Source: Sesamum alatum (taxonomy: Eukaryota > Streptophyta > Magnoliopsida > Lamiales > Pedaliaceae). From it: DNA of 64,000 nt. How positions within the stretch are numbered: position 1 is the stretch's first letter; the number at the start of each line of letters is the position of its first letter. Location of the stretch: the NCBI GenBank assembly GCA_034509735.1, contig JACGWO010000002.1, positions 44,223,702-44,287,701 of the forward strand, given 5' to 3'. The notes under the pieces were generated by a model. It did not search any database. It was not told the origin of the DNA and worked only from the letters and a program-made list of their open reading frames with translations. The position numbers and the translations under genes were made by a program. Positions 40,539-52,594 of the stretch are shown in pieces.

Positions 40539-41602
40539 GGCTTAATTACATTTAGTTGCCCTGTAAAAATTAGAGATTATACTTTACCTCAAAAAATATA
40601 TGAAATTACATTTTCACCCCCTTTGATAATTCTGTCACCGTACAAGTTCGAGTTTAAATAGAAATGGCTGACATTAATAAAAAATTTATATGAACTTTTA
40701 ATTTTCAACATTCATATAATTTATTTAAAGATATCCTGATAATATTTGTATACTTATAAATGACAAATAAAAAATATAGTATATATATATTTATAGTTAG
40801 AATAATGCGATTATAATAAAATATTATTTTTGAATTATTGCAATTGGATAAAAGTAGTTGACGAGTAGTAAAATTAAAAGTTTATGTATATTTTTTAGGG
40901 CTAATTACACCTAGACCCTTTGTGAAAATGCAAATTATACTTTCCTATAAAGAAGTTTCGAAATTACACTTACACCCCTCCAAAAATTCACCGTTTATAC
41001 CTGACCCCCATCCGTCAGAGTTTGGATGGAAAAAATATTCACGTCAACAAAAACAATCATATAAATTTTCAATTTTGTTCCTCATTTAACATTTTTATGT
41101 ATATTTTTGTACTTATAAAATGATAAATATAATGTATATATATATGGAGTGAGGCCAACATTATTACATTTTTTTTGTTATAAATACAAATTTATCACAC
41201 ACTGTCAAGGTACTGTCCCTCGCCTCTATGCCCGTGTCCTTCATGGGATCACCGGAGTTCCCCACCCAAAAGACTAAAGTAAGAATGTTAAATAAAAGAT
41301 AAAATTAAAAATTTATGTAATTATTTTCTGTTGGTGTGGACATTTTTCGTTCAAACTCTAAAGAATGAAGGTCAGGTGTAAACGGAGAATTTTTGAAAGA
41401 GGTGTAAGTGTGATTTTAAAAAAATTTGGTGAAAAGTGTAATTTGCATTTTTAAAATGGGGTCAAAGTGTAATTAATCCTATTATTTTATTGAGGTCGAT
41501 ATTCTCATCCAAACCCTAACAGAACAGTTACAAATGGAGAATTTTTGAGGGGATGAAGTATAATTTCATACTTTTAGAGGAAGTCTAAAGTGAAATTAAT
41601 CC
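40539..41602. repeat. Outer inverted-repeat element, split by a second element
   Basis: Left arm from GGCTTAATTACATTTAGTTG (40539-40680) pairs in inverted sense with the right arm ending AAGTCTAAAGTGAAATTAATCC (41483-41602). Shared words include GAAATTACA, CCCCTTTGATAATTCT and the GTTTGGATGAGAA type. The inner element at 40897-41480 sits between them. Confidence 0.6.
40897..41480. repeat. Inner inverted-repeat element nested in 40539-41602
   Basis: AGGGCTAATTACACCTAGACC on the left and, inverted, AGGATTAATTACACTTTGACC on the right. The arms match for about 190 bases. Near its centre (41196-41282) is a GC-rich patch starting CTGTCAAGGTACTGTCCCTC that has no inverted partner and is not shared with relatives such as 9011-9470. 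Confidence 0.7.
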
Positions 41603-42380
41603 ATTCTCTTAATAAAGTGAATTACAATTTTCAAAAGTAATTTGAAAAATGTCTTTTAATCAAACTAAGCTGTCCCATTTTAAATTATTTTTTAAATATT
41701 TTTCAGACAAGCTATTACTTTAATTCAAGCGTCATAATTAAATACTAATAATTAAAGCACACTATATTTTTTTAATTAAATAAAAATCAATTTATTAAAG
41801 TAATGAAATGAATTAATTTTAAATTTACAGATAGAAAATTATTAATAAAACTAATTATTAAAGAAATTAATTATTTATAGAAGAAATAAGTATATGATTA
41901 TATAAACGAAACCACCGCTGCACCACTTTTTTTATAATACAAAAAATAACTATCAACTGATATAATAACTACTTTATTTAAATTTTTAAATTTTATCAAT
42001 ACTATTATATAAACGAAATCCCCTTTTTTACTTACAAATGACGATTAATGACAACGTCGTATCACTTTTTTATAATGCAAAAAATAACTTCCAACTAATA
42101 TGATAATTATTTTATTTAATTTTTTAAATTTTATATTAATTAATAAATTACTTTTTTTTAATATGATCTATTAATTTATATATTTTACTCTTACCTATAA
42201 TATTCTTACAAAAACAACCGTATTGGTTAATGGGAGGGCTTTAGAGTTTAGAGTAAATAAATTGAGCCCTCGTCTCAATAGAAGGGGGGAAAACAGTTAA
42301 AAGGAAACGCACAACACACATAAACAAACAAAGAAGGTATTGACTATTGAGATATGTAACTGTAAACACTTGAAGAAAGA

Positions 42381-42615
42381 ATGGCGAATCCTCAGCAAGC
42401 ATCGCCATGGTTTCTCGAGCTGCTGCCTCTCGCCGTCGTCATTCTGGTTGTTGCGCACCTCCTCGTTTTGGTCAGTATCTATATTCGGTGAAATGAAACG
42501 AGTTTGTCAAAATTTGGTCTCTCTGTTATTGTAAATTTATTTCGCGCTCCGGTAGGTTTACTGGATTTACAGGGTAGCTACTGAAAAGCGGTCGCGAAGG
42601 ATGAAGAGGCACTAG
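42381..42615 (+). CDS. 49-residue single-pass membrane microprotein (At5g10745-like)
   Basis: Two exons (42381-42470 and 42556-42615) with an 85-bp GT-AG intron give 49 residues. The N-terminus MANPQQASPWFLELLPLAVV leads into a hydrophobic segment (about residues 12-33), and the short tail is strongly basic (EKRSRRMKRH), predicting one membrane span with a positively charged end. Function unknown. Support comes from the clean splice junctions in phase, the ATG in good context (AAAGAATGG) and its place between PP2C and DUF1336 genes, where Arabidopsis, as I recall, has the small membrane-protein gene At5g10745. The SET gene starts 744 bp downstream on the same strand. Confidence 0.8.
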
Positions 42616-43359
42616 CCAGAGTAGATAGAAGAACGGTAAAATGAATCGATTCTGTATCTTGTTTCTAGCATTCAGTTAATTTCTGAATATTGTTTGATTG
42701 AACACATCTATGAATTGGTTATTCAAAGTTCTGTTGCGCGAGATGTTGCTTCCTCATACTTTTATGTTTGCTGCGTGGTTTCGTTTTTGACAATTTTTAT
42801 TTGTCTGAGCTTTTGTAGTCTTGTTTTCATTTTTCTTTTGATCAGTGAGTTTTTTCTTAAGTCTCATTTTTGGTCTTGATAGGTTCTATAGGCAGATAAT
42901 TTTCTTCTTGCAATACATTATATTGTTTGGGAGTCGAAATATTCTGCTTTCATGTGCTACGAGATTGTTAATTTGTGTTTCTTTACTGTAAATATTTCAA
43001 GCTTAAACTGAGGTGAAATTAGATTTCTAGTACATGTAAACCTGGAACCTCAGTTGATTTCCCCGCCGAAGGTAGTTTAAATGATAAATCTGGTGGAGAC
43101 TTAGGTGAATGATATGAAGTCCTCTCTGTTCTTAAATGCTACATATACATGTTTTAGGTCAATTACTAATAGAAGGACATATCGCCAATATCACTAGAAA
43201 ACTACTCTAAGGTTAATCTTTAGCTTTTCAACATGCACATTGGGTGGTCCAAAAACATTTTTCCAGGATTGTTTGATAAAAGTTTTGATCTATGAAGTTG
43301 TTCCTACTTCAACTAATTCATGTTTTCGAGCCTGCAGTCCAGCACTGATACAGGCTGAA
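42616..43359. other. Interval between microprotein and SET gene
   Basis: T-rich sequence resembling intron or 3' untranslated DNA. A plausible acceptor CCTGCAG|TCCAGC ends at 43337, just upstream of the SET-gene ATG, so part of this may be a leader intron of the SET gene. No separate TATA-containing promoter is obvious. Confidence 0.45.
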
Positions 43360-44766
43360 ATGCTACTTCACTCCGTCATTGTGACGAACAGCTGCTGGGC
43401 TCAAAGTCGAAGACCACTTGTCTCCACTCTCTTCCGTTGTTTTTCCATATCGTTCAATTCTTTTGCTTCCATTACTTCACCTGAGGCCTCACATATAGAT
43501 GAAGATTTCGATGATTTTCTCCCATGGCTGGAGCACAAGGCTGCGGCTAAAATTTCTTCTGTACTTTCTATTGGAAAATCCTCCTATGGAAGGGCATTAT
43601 ATGCTGCTAGGGGGATACGAACTGGGGATTGCTTATTCAAGGTTCCGTACAGTGTGCAACTAGCCCCAGACAATCTTCCTGTAGAAATAACTTGTTTGTT
43701 AGGAGATGAAGTTGGTAATGTTGCAAAAGTTGCTCTACTCATTTTGCATGAGAAAATGTTGGGACAGAATTCTGAATGGGCACCTTATATCAGTTGCCTT
43801 CCTCAGCCTGAGGATCTACATAGCACAGTATTCTGGACCGACGATGAACTGGCGATGATTCGACCAAGTGCTTTGTATGAAGAAACTCTCAGACAAAAGG
43901 CTCAAATTGAAAAAGACTTCTGGGCCGTTAAATTGGCCTTTGATCGATTCCCTGATCGTTTTTGTGATGTTACACTTCAGGAATTCACATATGCATATGG
44001 ATTAGTTACATCCCGAGCATGGGAAGGCTCAGGAAGTGTATCCATGATACCTTTTGCAGATTTTCTTAATCATGATGGTACTTCAGAGGCATATGTTTTG
44101 AGTAATGAAAGCAAAAAACATTCTGAGGTTATAGCTGATCGTGACTTTGCTCCAGGTGATGAGGTCCTGATAAGATACGGAAAATTTTCCAATGCTACAC
44201 TCCTGTTGGATTTTGGCTTTACTGTTTCTTGCAACAGTTATGATCAAGTCCAGGTTGAGCTTAATATACCTCAACATGATAGACTTTACACACAGAAGTT
44301 GGAACTTCTTGACAGACATAGCACCCGAAGCATAAAAGATGTGAATGAATTTACCTCTTCTCGGAATTCTTTCACAATCAAGGAAGTAAAAAGTGGCTGT
44401 AAAAAGGGGAAGGGAATCCCACAATCACTCCGTGCATTTGCTCGCATTCTGGCTTTCAATTCTCAGGAAGAACTAAATGAGTTGGCAGCAGAGGCTGCAC
44501 GAAATGATGGCCGGCTGGCTCGGCATCCTTTAAAGAACAAGAACAGAGAGATAGCAGCTCATCAGCTTTTGCTCTCTGAGATATCTCAGTTAGTTGAAGA
44601 ACATAACAAATATATCAAGCTGCTGGTACCAGCTCCTCCCTATATATGTGGAAAGAGTGTTCTAAGGAGGCGATTAGCTCAAGATCTCCTGACTGGTGAG
44701 CTTCATGTCCTGAAATCAGCTTCTGCCTGGCTGGAGAAGTATTGTTCAACCTTACGGACGAAATGA
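43360..44766 (+). CDS. SET-domain protein lysine methyltransferase, Rubisco-LSMT-like
   Basis: 468 residues in a single coding exon. The N-terminal about 40 residues lack acidic residues and are rich in S/R/F, consistent with plastid or mitochondrial import. The split SET domain runs from about residue 60 (DFLPWLEHKAA, GRALYAARGIRTGD, LFKVP) to about 280. It has the SAM-binding SMIPFADFLNHD (from about 228) and the closing FAPGDEVLIRYGKFSN with its Tyr. A Rubis-substrate-binding-type C-terminal region follows (about 310-440). The frame is open further upstream to 43240, but that part reads like translated intron and a splice acceptor lies at 43337, so 43360 is the preferred start. The substrate cannot be predicted from sequence. 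Confidence 0.9.
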   Translation: MLLHSVIVTNSCWAQSRRPLVSTLFRCFSISFNSFASITSPEASHIDEDFDDFLPWLEHKAAAKISSVLSIGKSSYGRALYAARGIRTGDCLFKVPYSVQLAPDNLPVEITCLLGDEVGNVAKVALLILHEKMLGQNSEWAPYISCLPQPEDLHSTVFWTDDELAMIRPSALYEETLRQKAQIEKDFWAVKLAFDRFPDRFCDVTLQEFTYAYGLVTSRAWEGSGSVSMIPFADFLNHDGTSEAYVLSNESKKHSEVIADRDFAPGDEVLIRYGKFSNATLLLDFGFTVSCNSYDQVQVELNIPQHDRLYTQKLELLDRHSTRSIKDVNEFTSSRNSFTIKEVKSGCKKGKGIPQSLRAFARILAFNSQEELNELAAEAARNDGRLARHPLKNKNREIAAHQLLLSEISQLVEEHNKYIKLLVPAPPYICGKSVLRRRLAQDLLTGELHVLKSASAWLEKYCSTLRTK

Positions 44767-47700
44767 AAGGAGATAATGTTTTTATCCTTTGAATGGAAAA
44801 AGTTTCAGAAATGGATAGGGGTACGAGCTACCAACCTTTACGTAGTCCACATATCTCTGTTATTTTTCCAGTTTTAACAATTTAGTCTAGGATTGCGATG
44901 TGATTCTAAATGTTTGATTCATGACATCCACAAATTAATGCATTTCAACTACCATTTTCTTCTTGGAACAAATATTCTTCAAACCTTTATGTGCTGCTAT
45001 AAATTCATTGATCTCAAATCCTTTGGTCGCCTTTGATGTGGAGTCTTTTAGTTGGTCTGGGATTTCTTATTTTTAAACAGTTCCCTTCAATTAAAGCCCT
45101 TCTTGGATGTAACAGGTTTCCACGTACTTGATCTTTTGAGGGACAAGATAACAAATTTTCAAATTGTTTGTTCTTTCTTTGCCCTGCTGATTCTACACTG
45201 CTATTCTTATATTCTTCATTTGCATCTCCCATTTTCCGTAATGCAATTTAGAGATGACTTATTATCATCACTTGCTAATAAGTTAATGAATTTCTTAATG
45301 CCATTACATCCAGTAATTTATTATCTCCTTGGTACTTTTGGATGCATTGGTTAATGCTTAAAGCCTAAATGAATTGTTTGCTTCCAACAAATGAAGGAAT
45401 ATGTGTAGGACAGTAAATTATTCGAGTCGAGTTAATGAAAAATTGCTCTAATCGAGCTCGAACGAGTTTTAATTGGATCAAACATGGGTTGGGCTCGAGT
45501 AATTTGATATTTTTAAGTAATTTTTCACCAATCAGATCGAGTTTGAAAGCTTATCGAACAAAATATTTTGTTCAAGTTTGGTCTGATAAGTTTGATAAAT
45601 CAAATTCAAACGAACTTTTATTAATCAATTTACAATTTGGTATCGATTGATTTGATATAATTTTCAGCTCTAGAGTGTAGAAACAACACTTAAAACGAAC
45701 TCTTCTGTTTCTTGTCCCCGTGAGAGTGAGTAGGTGATTGATTCAAGCGCCCTTAGCTGTAAGTCTGTAAGACAATATCCCCTAAGCAAAGAAATTAATT
45801 CCTACCATAACACTCTCAGTCCTGTTGATGTAACGGTGTGAAAGGAATCGTAGTTGTTAGGAACTAACATCTGCTTAGTCAGCCCTCATTAAATACGTTT
45901 TGTCGTCTTCTTTTGACACTTCTGCCGTGCAAAACTTTGGCATCCTCTCCCTCCTTGCCATCTAAATCCACTATACTGCTTAATGAGTAGAAAAAACAAA
46001 TATATGCTTACATATGGCCTAGGGTGTATGTACAAAGACGCTGGCATATCTAGTACACAACTCATTCCTTCCTTCGGATCTCACATTTTGCCTTTTGTTT
46101 TAACTTGAAGTTGCTAGCACAAGCAGTGCGATTTACCCTATGACGGAACATATGATAATGATATTAATTTGATTTTTAGATTTATCGTCATGACCATTTT
46201 ATGTAAACCAAGAAAAGAAAATTAACTTTCAAGAAATCATGGGTTAGATGGAGAATGCTCCCAGTCAAAATATTTAGATTTTTATTGAAGAAAGAAAGAT
46301 AGAAAATTGTAGTGGCATAAAAGTGAGGAGTTATGGTTGCATAAAAAAAGTGCAGAAAATCTACCGAAAACGTGGCATTAATGCAATAAAGATTAAAGGG
46401 GCTCGATCTTCGATCTTGTACAAATTCCAAAAGTCAAATAGGGGGTACGTAACAGTAACAGATTCCGTTCCCTTCTCGTTACGCTCCCTATTATCTACCC
46501 TTGCCGTCTCCATTAATTTTCTAAAGTGCCCCCACTAAATTACCTCAAATTCCATGAGCTTAGCCCCAATATTGGTATGCTCTATTCATTTACGCCACAA
46601 TTTCATGTAAAAAGAGAAAATACAAGTCCAATAAACAGGCAGTGGCAGGGCCATTATTTTTTCAATTTTCAAACCCTGCTCATTTGACCATAATTATGAG
46701 CTATAATAGAGGTTTTTACGTCTCTCTTAAGTCTTATCGTTTTAGTAGTGGCTAGTGGTTCTATTGAAATCCTCACATAGGAAATAGGGCTGCCTACCTA
46801 ATCTGTGTATTCTTCATTAGTATTAGTGCGTGTGTCAAAATTAGTGGGAGTTGAGACGGGTGGACTAAGAGTGTTAATTCGATTTGTACCTGACAAGATC
46901 CGTTCAGATTCACTCATAATAGAAATGGGTTTGGGTTGAAAAAATTGATTGGGTAACGAGTTTTAAAAATTAGAACCAATCCTGATCCAAGACTAATCAT
47001 GGGTCTATAAGGACCCGACTTGCTATAATATTTTAAGATATATATATATATATATATTAATTGTTACTAAAATGTGTAGTTGTTATGAGTTATTTAGGTT
47101 GTTATGAATAATTTTATTTATATTCGAAGTTTTTAGTTAGGCCATGAACAATTTCTTTTGTAATTGATATGCTGAATTTATTTTTTATTTGTGGAACAAA
47201 TTTTTTTTGTTATTCAATAATAACATAGTATAGATAGACTATGAACTATATTGAATAATGAGATAATAGCAAAATTATTTTCTAGGAGCTATACTAGAAA
47301 AATTAAATTACACTATTTTACATTTTCTAAGAAAATATATTTGTCTGTGTTAGAGATTTAGTAAATTAACTTGTTACAATATGAAAAGTACGAAAGTGTT
47401 GTGGATTATTACGTGAATACTTTTTTCAATCTCCTGAGGGTTATAAATCATAACAATTTCCCATAAGCTACATGGGATATTTATTAAAACTTGTTTACAT
47501 ATTAACGAAAACACATTAAAAATAACAACCTAAACATTTTATTTTATTATATATCTAACAATTCATAAACTCAAATTCGATACTATGGGTCAATATTCCA
47601 TGTTTTAGAGCTGGCTTTTAACTAACACACAATGATTAATCCAATAAGTCATGCAATTAATTTTTTTGAGCCAAAAAATAAAATTAAGACGATACCGCCA

Positions 47701-48630
47701 ACAATGACAAGAAATTGTTTGCAATTAATAATAAAGATTCAACCTAAACAACTATTATACGACACACATTACGTACCTACAGCGAATCCATTTTATATGT
47801 AATTATTGAAAATATTTTCCTTATTTTACAACAAATACATCAATTTTCCTCTTTTGCCACGTAATTTATATGTAATAATTTTAAATGAAATATAAGCATA
47901 TAAATGGGTGTATTATAATCACATTGGCATGTGGTGTGCCACTTAATGCACCATTAGTCAAACTACTTTTTTCTTGTTATTACTAAAATAATTACTATTA
48001 TATTGCTGATAAAACACTTTGAATTGCATTTGCAATAATAATAAAATAATAAAATGACAGCCAGCTAATAATAATTAGCACGTGTACCAACTAATAATTT
48101 ACTGACATAAAATTTAAATGCCAAAATTGCATAAAGGTGAATAAAACAATACTTCGTACATGTTTTTTTTTTAACAACTAGCTGCCTGGCATGCTAGCTT
48201 TTTCTTGTATATAATAAGTATTTTTAAAATTTTTAAAATATATTATAAATAAAATTACAATATATTATTTAGACAATTAAATCAACATTCCACTTAAAAA
48301 ATTGAATAAATTAATTGTTTTATTAATTAAAAGATACTTTTAAGATTATAAAATATTGATGGAGCAGTGTTAAAATTATCTTTTTCTTGTTTATAATATA
48401 TATATTTTTATATTAGTGTAGAATAAATACAACACGTTAATTAGCTGTCGAAAAAGAAAAAAGGAAAGAGGATGCGGATGGAAAAGGGTATTGTGGTAGT
48501 TTCGTGGAACTCCAAGGGCACATGTTCTGATCCTTCCCTGATTTAATCCCCAAAGCCCCACTACTATCAGAGTCCTCTACCCTCAGTCTGTTACTGTGTG
48601 TAACCTCACGGCGGAGCTCCCAACGCCGAC

Positions 48631-48671
<41 letters not shown>

Positions 48672-48684
48672 CACCACCGGAAAA
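44767..48684. other. Interval between SET and DUF1336 genes
   Basis: AT-rich. Contains an AGCTCGA-rich dispersed repeat fragment at 45420-45660 (related to 51535-51890), a short RATCCGA/GACCCGAC-type repeat at 46870-47035 beside a TA microsatellite (47040-47058), and the DUF1336 promoter. A GA microsatellite (48637-48668) in the leader of the DUF1336 gene lies 17 bases before its start codon. No other coding sequence is supported. Confidence 0.5.
48637..48668 (+). repeat. GA dinucleotide tract in the DUF1336 leader
   Basis: Sixteen or so GA units immediately upstream of the DUF1336 start codon. GA tracts in plant leaders can bind BBR/BPC factors; here that is inference. Confidence 0.7.
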
Positions 48685-49593
48685 ATGTCCCCAACCAAGC
48701 ATAAACAGAAGCACCACGTCCACAACCATAACCGCTCTTCGGCCTCTTCTACAGCGTCTCCGGCCGCTTTTTCTGGAGAAGAATGGAGAGAGGAAGCGAT
48801 CAACGGGGGGTCCTTGAAACATGTGGACCTTCATACTGGATCGAACGGTTGGGCGTCGCCGCCGGGTGAATTGTTCTCTCTACGGGGACCTAATTACTTC
48901 ACCAAAAAGGCCAAAATTCCGGCCGGGGAGTGGCTGTTGAATCCGGCTGGGGTTGATTGGCTTAGATCCAACGCCAAACTCGATCATGTCCTCGCCCGGC
49001 CCGACAACCGCGTTATGAACGCTTTGCGTGCCTCACAAAATTGCGAAAAATCAGCGAAAACTTTTATCGTAGCGGTAAATCTTCAAGTCCCTGGACGGGA
49101 CCATTACTCTGCGGTGTTCTACTTCTCCAGCAAAGTAGAGGAACCGATTAATTCGAATTCTCTGCTCCATCAGTTCATCAACGGTTCGGATGCTTTTCGG
49201 AGCAGCCGGTTCAAGATTGTGAATAAAATCGTTAAAGGACCGTGGATTGTGAAAACTGCGGTGGGGAATTATTCCGCGTGTTTATTGGGGAAGGCTTTGA
49301 ATTGCTACTATCATCGGGGACCAAATTATTTAGAAATTGATGTTGATATTGGTAGCTCGGCTATTGCTACCGCAATTTTGCGGCTGGCCTTGGGGTGTGT
49401 GACAGCGGTGACAGTGGACATGGGGTTTCTGGTGGAGGGACAAAAAGATGAAGAGTTGCCGGAACGATTGTTTGGTGCAGTGAGGATTTGTCAAATGGAG
49501 ATGAGTTCGGCTACATATGTCGATAACGTCACTCCGACAAGTAAGGTTTTGCCTATGAGTAGTGGTGGTGAAAGTGAGAATGAGGATGATTAA
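48685..49593 (+). CDS. DUF1336 protein (EDR2-like C-terminal domain only)
   Basis: Single-exon, 302-residue protein, similar to Arabidopsis At5g10750 in length and motifs as I remember it. DUF1336 is the C-terminal domain of EDR2-like lipid-associated proteins; this stand-alone form has no known biochemical role. After a His/Ser-rich basic N-terminus (about 1-35) comes the domain: LFSLRGPNYFTKKAKIPAGE, GVDWLRSNAKLDHVLARPDN, then FIVAVNLQVPGRDHYSAVFY, SSRFKIVNKIVKGPWIVKTA and YYHRGPNYLEIDVDIGSSAI, ending in an acidic tail ESENEDD. The ATG at 48685 is the first after the GA-rich leader. No START or PH domain is attached. Confidence 0.93.
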   Translation: MSPTKHKQKHHVHNHNRSSASSTASPAAFSGEEWREEAINGGSLKHVDLHTGSNGWASPPGELFSLRGPNYFTKKAKIPAGEWLLNPAGVDWLRSNAKLDHVLARPDNRVMNALRASQNCEKSAKTFIVAVNLQVPGRDHYSAVFYFSSKVEEPINSNSLLHQFINGSDAFRSSRFKIVNKIVKGPWIVKTAVGNYSACLLGKALNCYYHRGPNYLEIDVDIGSSAIATAILRLALGCVTAVTVDMGFLVEGQKDEELPERLFGAVRICQMEMSSATYVDNVTPTSKVLPMSSGGESENEDD

Positions 49594-52270
49594 TTATTAA
49601 GAGATTTTCGTTTTTTAGCTGCGGTAAGTTTCTGGAAATCCCATCGTGATGATGATGGCCAAAAATGATGAATCCCTTTGGGAAGTGATTGGTGTAGATA
49701 ATAACTGTGGGTGGCAATGTTGAATTTATTGAAGTTTCTATTTTGTTTGTTTATTGTGATTGAATTTCATTCTTTGATCAAAAAATTGCTGTTATTATCT
49801 AATAGACTTATGGCATGAACGATTAGTCCACACCACAAGAACAACCACTAACGTTAAATTTAATTTAACAAGAACTGGAAAACAGGTGTTTTTAATGCAA
49901 TGTTAATGAATGTCATAAACGACAACACTTGTTGATATTGGAAATGTTATGTGCTGATTTGACCTTGTAATCTGTGCATTAAATGGTTCCAAGTGCAACA
50001 TCCATTAGTTAATTGTATTGGCATTTTGCATTCTCACTTTCTGCCGTCCTTTGTGGGGTAAAATGTAATCAAGTTTGATGTTTTTGATTCATCCTTGGAT
50101 CCATAAAAAGTTTTGGTCTGTTGGTCTCCTATTTGTTGATGATAACAAGGTGAAAAAAAGTGCCATTTGATCCCTATGTTTGTCAATCATTTCGCTTTTC
50201 GGCTGTAATCAAAGACATGGGTTCTTATGCTTGTGCCTTGCCTATTTGTCTAATTCACGGATCTTGGTCACATTGTTGGCTATTGGAGCAGAATCATTCA
50301 AGACTCTCGATATTGAATGTGGTTGGTCAAAGGTAGGAAAGGAGGAGTCGATATTTGCAGTTTTTTGTTTTTGATGACTGATGGGTTGGCTGGACTGGAA
50401 AGATATGTTTGTTGGATTCTTCTTTCCTTGAGCTGTGTGCACTTTTGTTTTGTTCTTGCTGTATGGTTGTGAGTTGAGCAGAAGATAGGGGTTTGATTGA
50501 TTGCTTTATGGTTGTCCGTCCATTACTCTTTGGGAATACATGTAGTGGTTGGCTGAGTAGGATTTCTCTTTTCACAAAATTAAAGGCGAGTCTCCTCAAG
50601 TCTCAGATTATTCATGAGCTGTTGATAGTACGAAAATGTACTTTAATAGAAGGCCATGCTGTCTTAGAAACACTAGTGTGTTCCTTTGAATGTACATTTT
50701 TGTTGGTTAGTAGAGTAAGCCCATATCTTGGAGGACCTTGTGAATTTCTTTCCTTCGTCTGCCCTTTTCCTTCTTTGATTTGGTTGAATTGGATTAGGAA
50801 CTATGCTAATGTTGGCTTTCCATATCCAGAAAAATTCTAATCCAAATCGAATTTGATTGGACTTGAACTGATTATATGACATTTGTAGTACGCTTGTCGT
50901 CTGCTTGGTTTGATTCGATTAAAACTAATTTTGGTAAGAATTTTCCACCATACCCATCCATGCCTATGGAGCATAAACTTTAGGGCAACTTAAGAAGGTC
51001 GGAAGCCTGGTTAAATGTCTGGCACCATACCAAAGAAATCAACTAAGGTAGACTGAGGGCCTTTATTCCATTATTGCTGGTGCAGGTAAGGTTTGCACAA
51101 GTCGTAGTAATGACTCCAGGAGCCAGTATTTTTATTATTGGGTTGATTGAATATCATCTTCTCTCTTTAGGCCCAATCTTATAATAATTTTAGGCTGGGT
51201 TGATATGGGACTTGGGGGTTAGCAGAGGTGACCGAGGTTGGGCAGGGTAATTAGTTAAAGGTATTGGCAGTTTGTGTCTAGATTACGGTGAAGTATTTAT
51301 AGTATAGCATAGATGTAGTAGTCTCAAAAGTAGCTGATGTCAGAACAGCTACGTTTAGCATTTCATTTTCTAATTAGCTGTATCCATCCATCCGTATCAC
51401 TATCACCATGAGTCATAGCCGGCTGTTTCTAAAACTGCTTCCTAGTATGTTCTCTTGGATAACCAATTGAGTTCACCTCCTTACTTACAATCCTGCACCA
51501 CCCCAATTGGGTGTAAAGAGTCGATCTCATCAAAAAATGCAGGCTCGGGATTAACTCGACGAGCTTAAAACTTTTAGGTTCGACTTCGACCTCGAGCTTG
51601 TTTATTTTTAAATAAATAATTATAATTATAATTAATTTAAAATATTTGTTAATTATGTTATTAAAATATGTTATAAATATTTTGTTTATTAATTTGATAT
51701 ATTATTACACATATAATTAAGTATATAAAAATATTAAAAAATAAAAAAATACTCGCGAATTTCTAAACAGAAATGTGTTGGCATGAACTCGGCTCGTCAA
51801 GGAGCTCGAGCTCGAGTCGACCTGACTCGAGCTCGAAAATATTTGAGCTCGAGTTGAGCCAGCTTGCGAGTTGGCTCGACTCATTTGCCACCCCTTCATC
51901 TCCATCACTGAAAAATTCATTTAGTAAAGTAGCTCGCAAACTTACCTTGCATATTTGATGGTCCATTATTATTAATTTTTTGGGAGAATTTTAATAACTT
52001 CTCGTGAAATTTGACATAATTATGAATATTTTTTTTGTTTTTTTAAAATATGAATATCCACTTGAGATTTCTAACTGCCTTTAAATAACTTGTTTTCATT
52101 TATTTTTATGGGTAAACTGATCAAAATGTTCTTATGCAAATTAAATTATTTTTATTTATTTTTTAAAATTAATAGAATTTTTTTACTACAGTTGACGCGG
52201 AAGACCAAAACGAGACGGGCGGCTACTCTATAATATGTTCTGTTGGAGGAGAAGTAGAACCAGTTGAATT
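49594..52270. other. Interval downstream of DUF1336
   Basis: The first about 300 bp is the likely 3' untranslated region. The stretch 49900-51500 is moderately complex, transcribed-looking DNA without a convincing protein. It contains a 120-bp copy of the small MITE (50829-50948), and 51535-51890 is an AGCTCGA-rich repeat. A worn inverted-repeat arm of the GGGTAAATT family type lies at about 51980-52145. Confidence 0.45.
51535..51890. repeat. GAGCTCGA-rich dispersed repeat fragment
   Basis: Left end ACTCGACGAGCTTAAAAC and right end AGCTCGAGTTGAGCC...GGCTCGACTC surround an AT-rich core; TCGAGCTCGAGTCGACC-like words are arranged as an imperfect palindrome. A similar fragment lies at 45420-45660. 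Family not identified. Confidence 0.4.
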
Positions 52271-52594
52271 CACAAACTGACTCTGAATGACGACCAATTA
52301 TTACCTTAAAAAATTGATTTCATGAAATTAAGACCAATAGCAGTGCAAATGAATGAGCAGTGATAAATATGTCTGAATTATACCTGACATAATCATTAAG
52401 CTTTTATATATAGTCAAGGAAAAACTAGTTTTAATTTCCACCTTACGATCATCAACCATAACCTTATACCGCTATACGTTTTACAGTTACATGCAAATAT
52501 ATATATATATATGATCTCTTTTCACCTTCACTTCAATTTATTATCACACACAATCTACTTCCTTTTGCAATATATACATATGTAACTTGGCCCA
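52271..52594. repeat. Duplicated 3' flank of the aspartic-protease gene (copy 1)
   Basis: Collinear with 62860-63173, the flank just downstream of the right-hand aspartic protease. Shared landmarks are CACAAACTGACTC, AAGCTTTTATATATAGTCAA, ATCATCAACCATAA and TATGTAACTTGGCCCA. The similarity then stops at 52594 and resumes at 54082, marking an insertion. Confidence 0.8.

Larger units (their letters stand above)
37970..42380. other. Divergent interval between O-methyltransferase and microprotein genes
   Basis: The first about 500 bp likely contains the methyltransferase leader (an exon-like stretch with CTCCGGCGAAG words near 38400-38450) and promoter. The rest is very AT-rich, with TA microsatellites at about 38887 and 39390, and the nested inverted-repeat elements at 40539-41602. 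A direct duplication of about 110-130 bp lies at 41900-42140 (AAACGAAA...CACTTTTTTTATAAT, present twice). Confidence 0.55.

Noticed and set aside
43240..43359. Upstream extension of the SET protein
   Set aside because: It crosses a good splice acceptor at 43337 and lacks conserved residues; it is more likely leader or intron.
48583..48834. Frames with runs of alternating Ser-Leu near 48.6 kb
   Set aside because: They are translations of the GA/CT microsatellite in the DUF1336 leader.
50180..50840. Several short frames downstream of DUF1336
   Set aside because: Overlapping on both strands, no family features, no splice continuity; probably non-coding.
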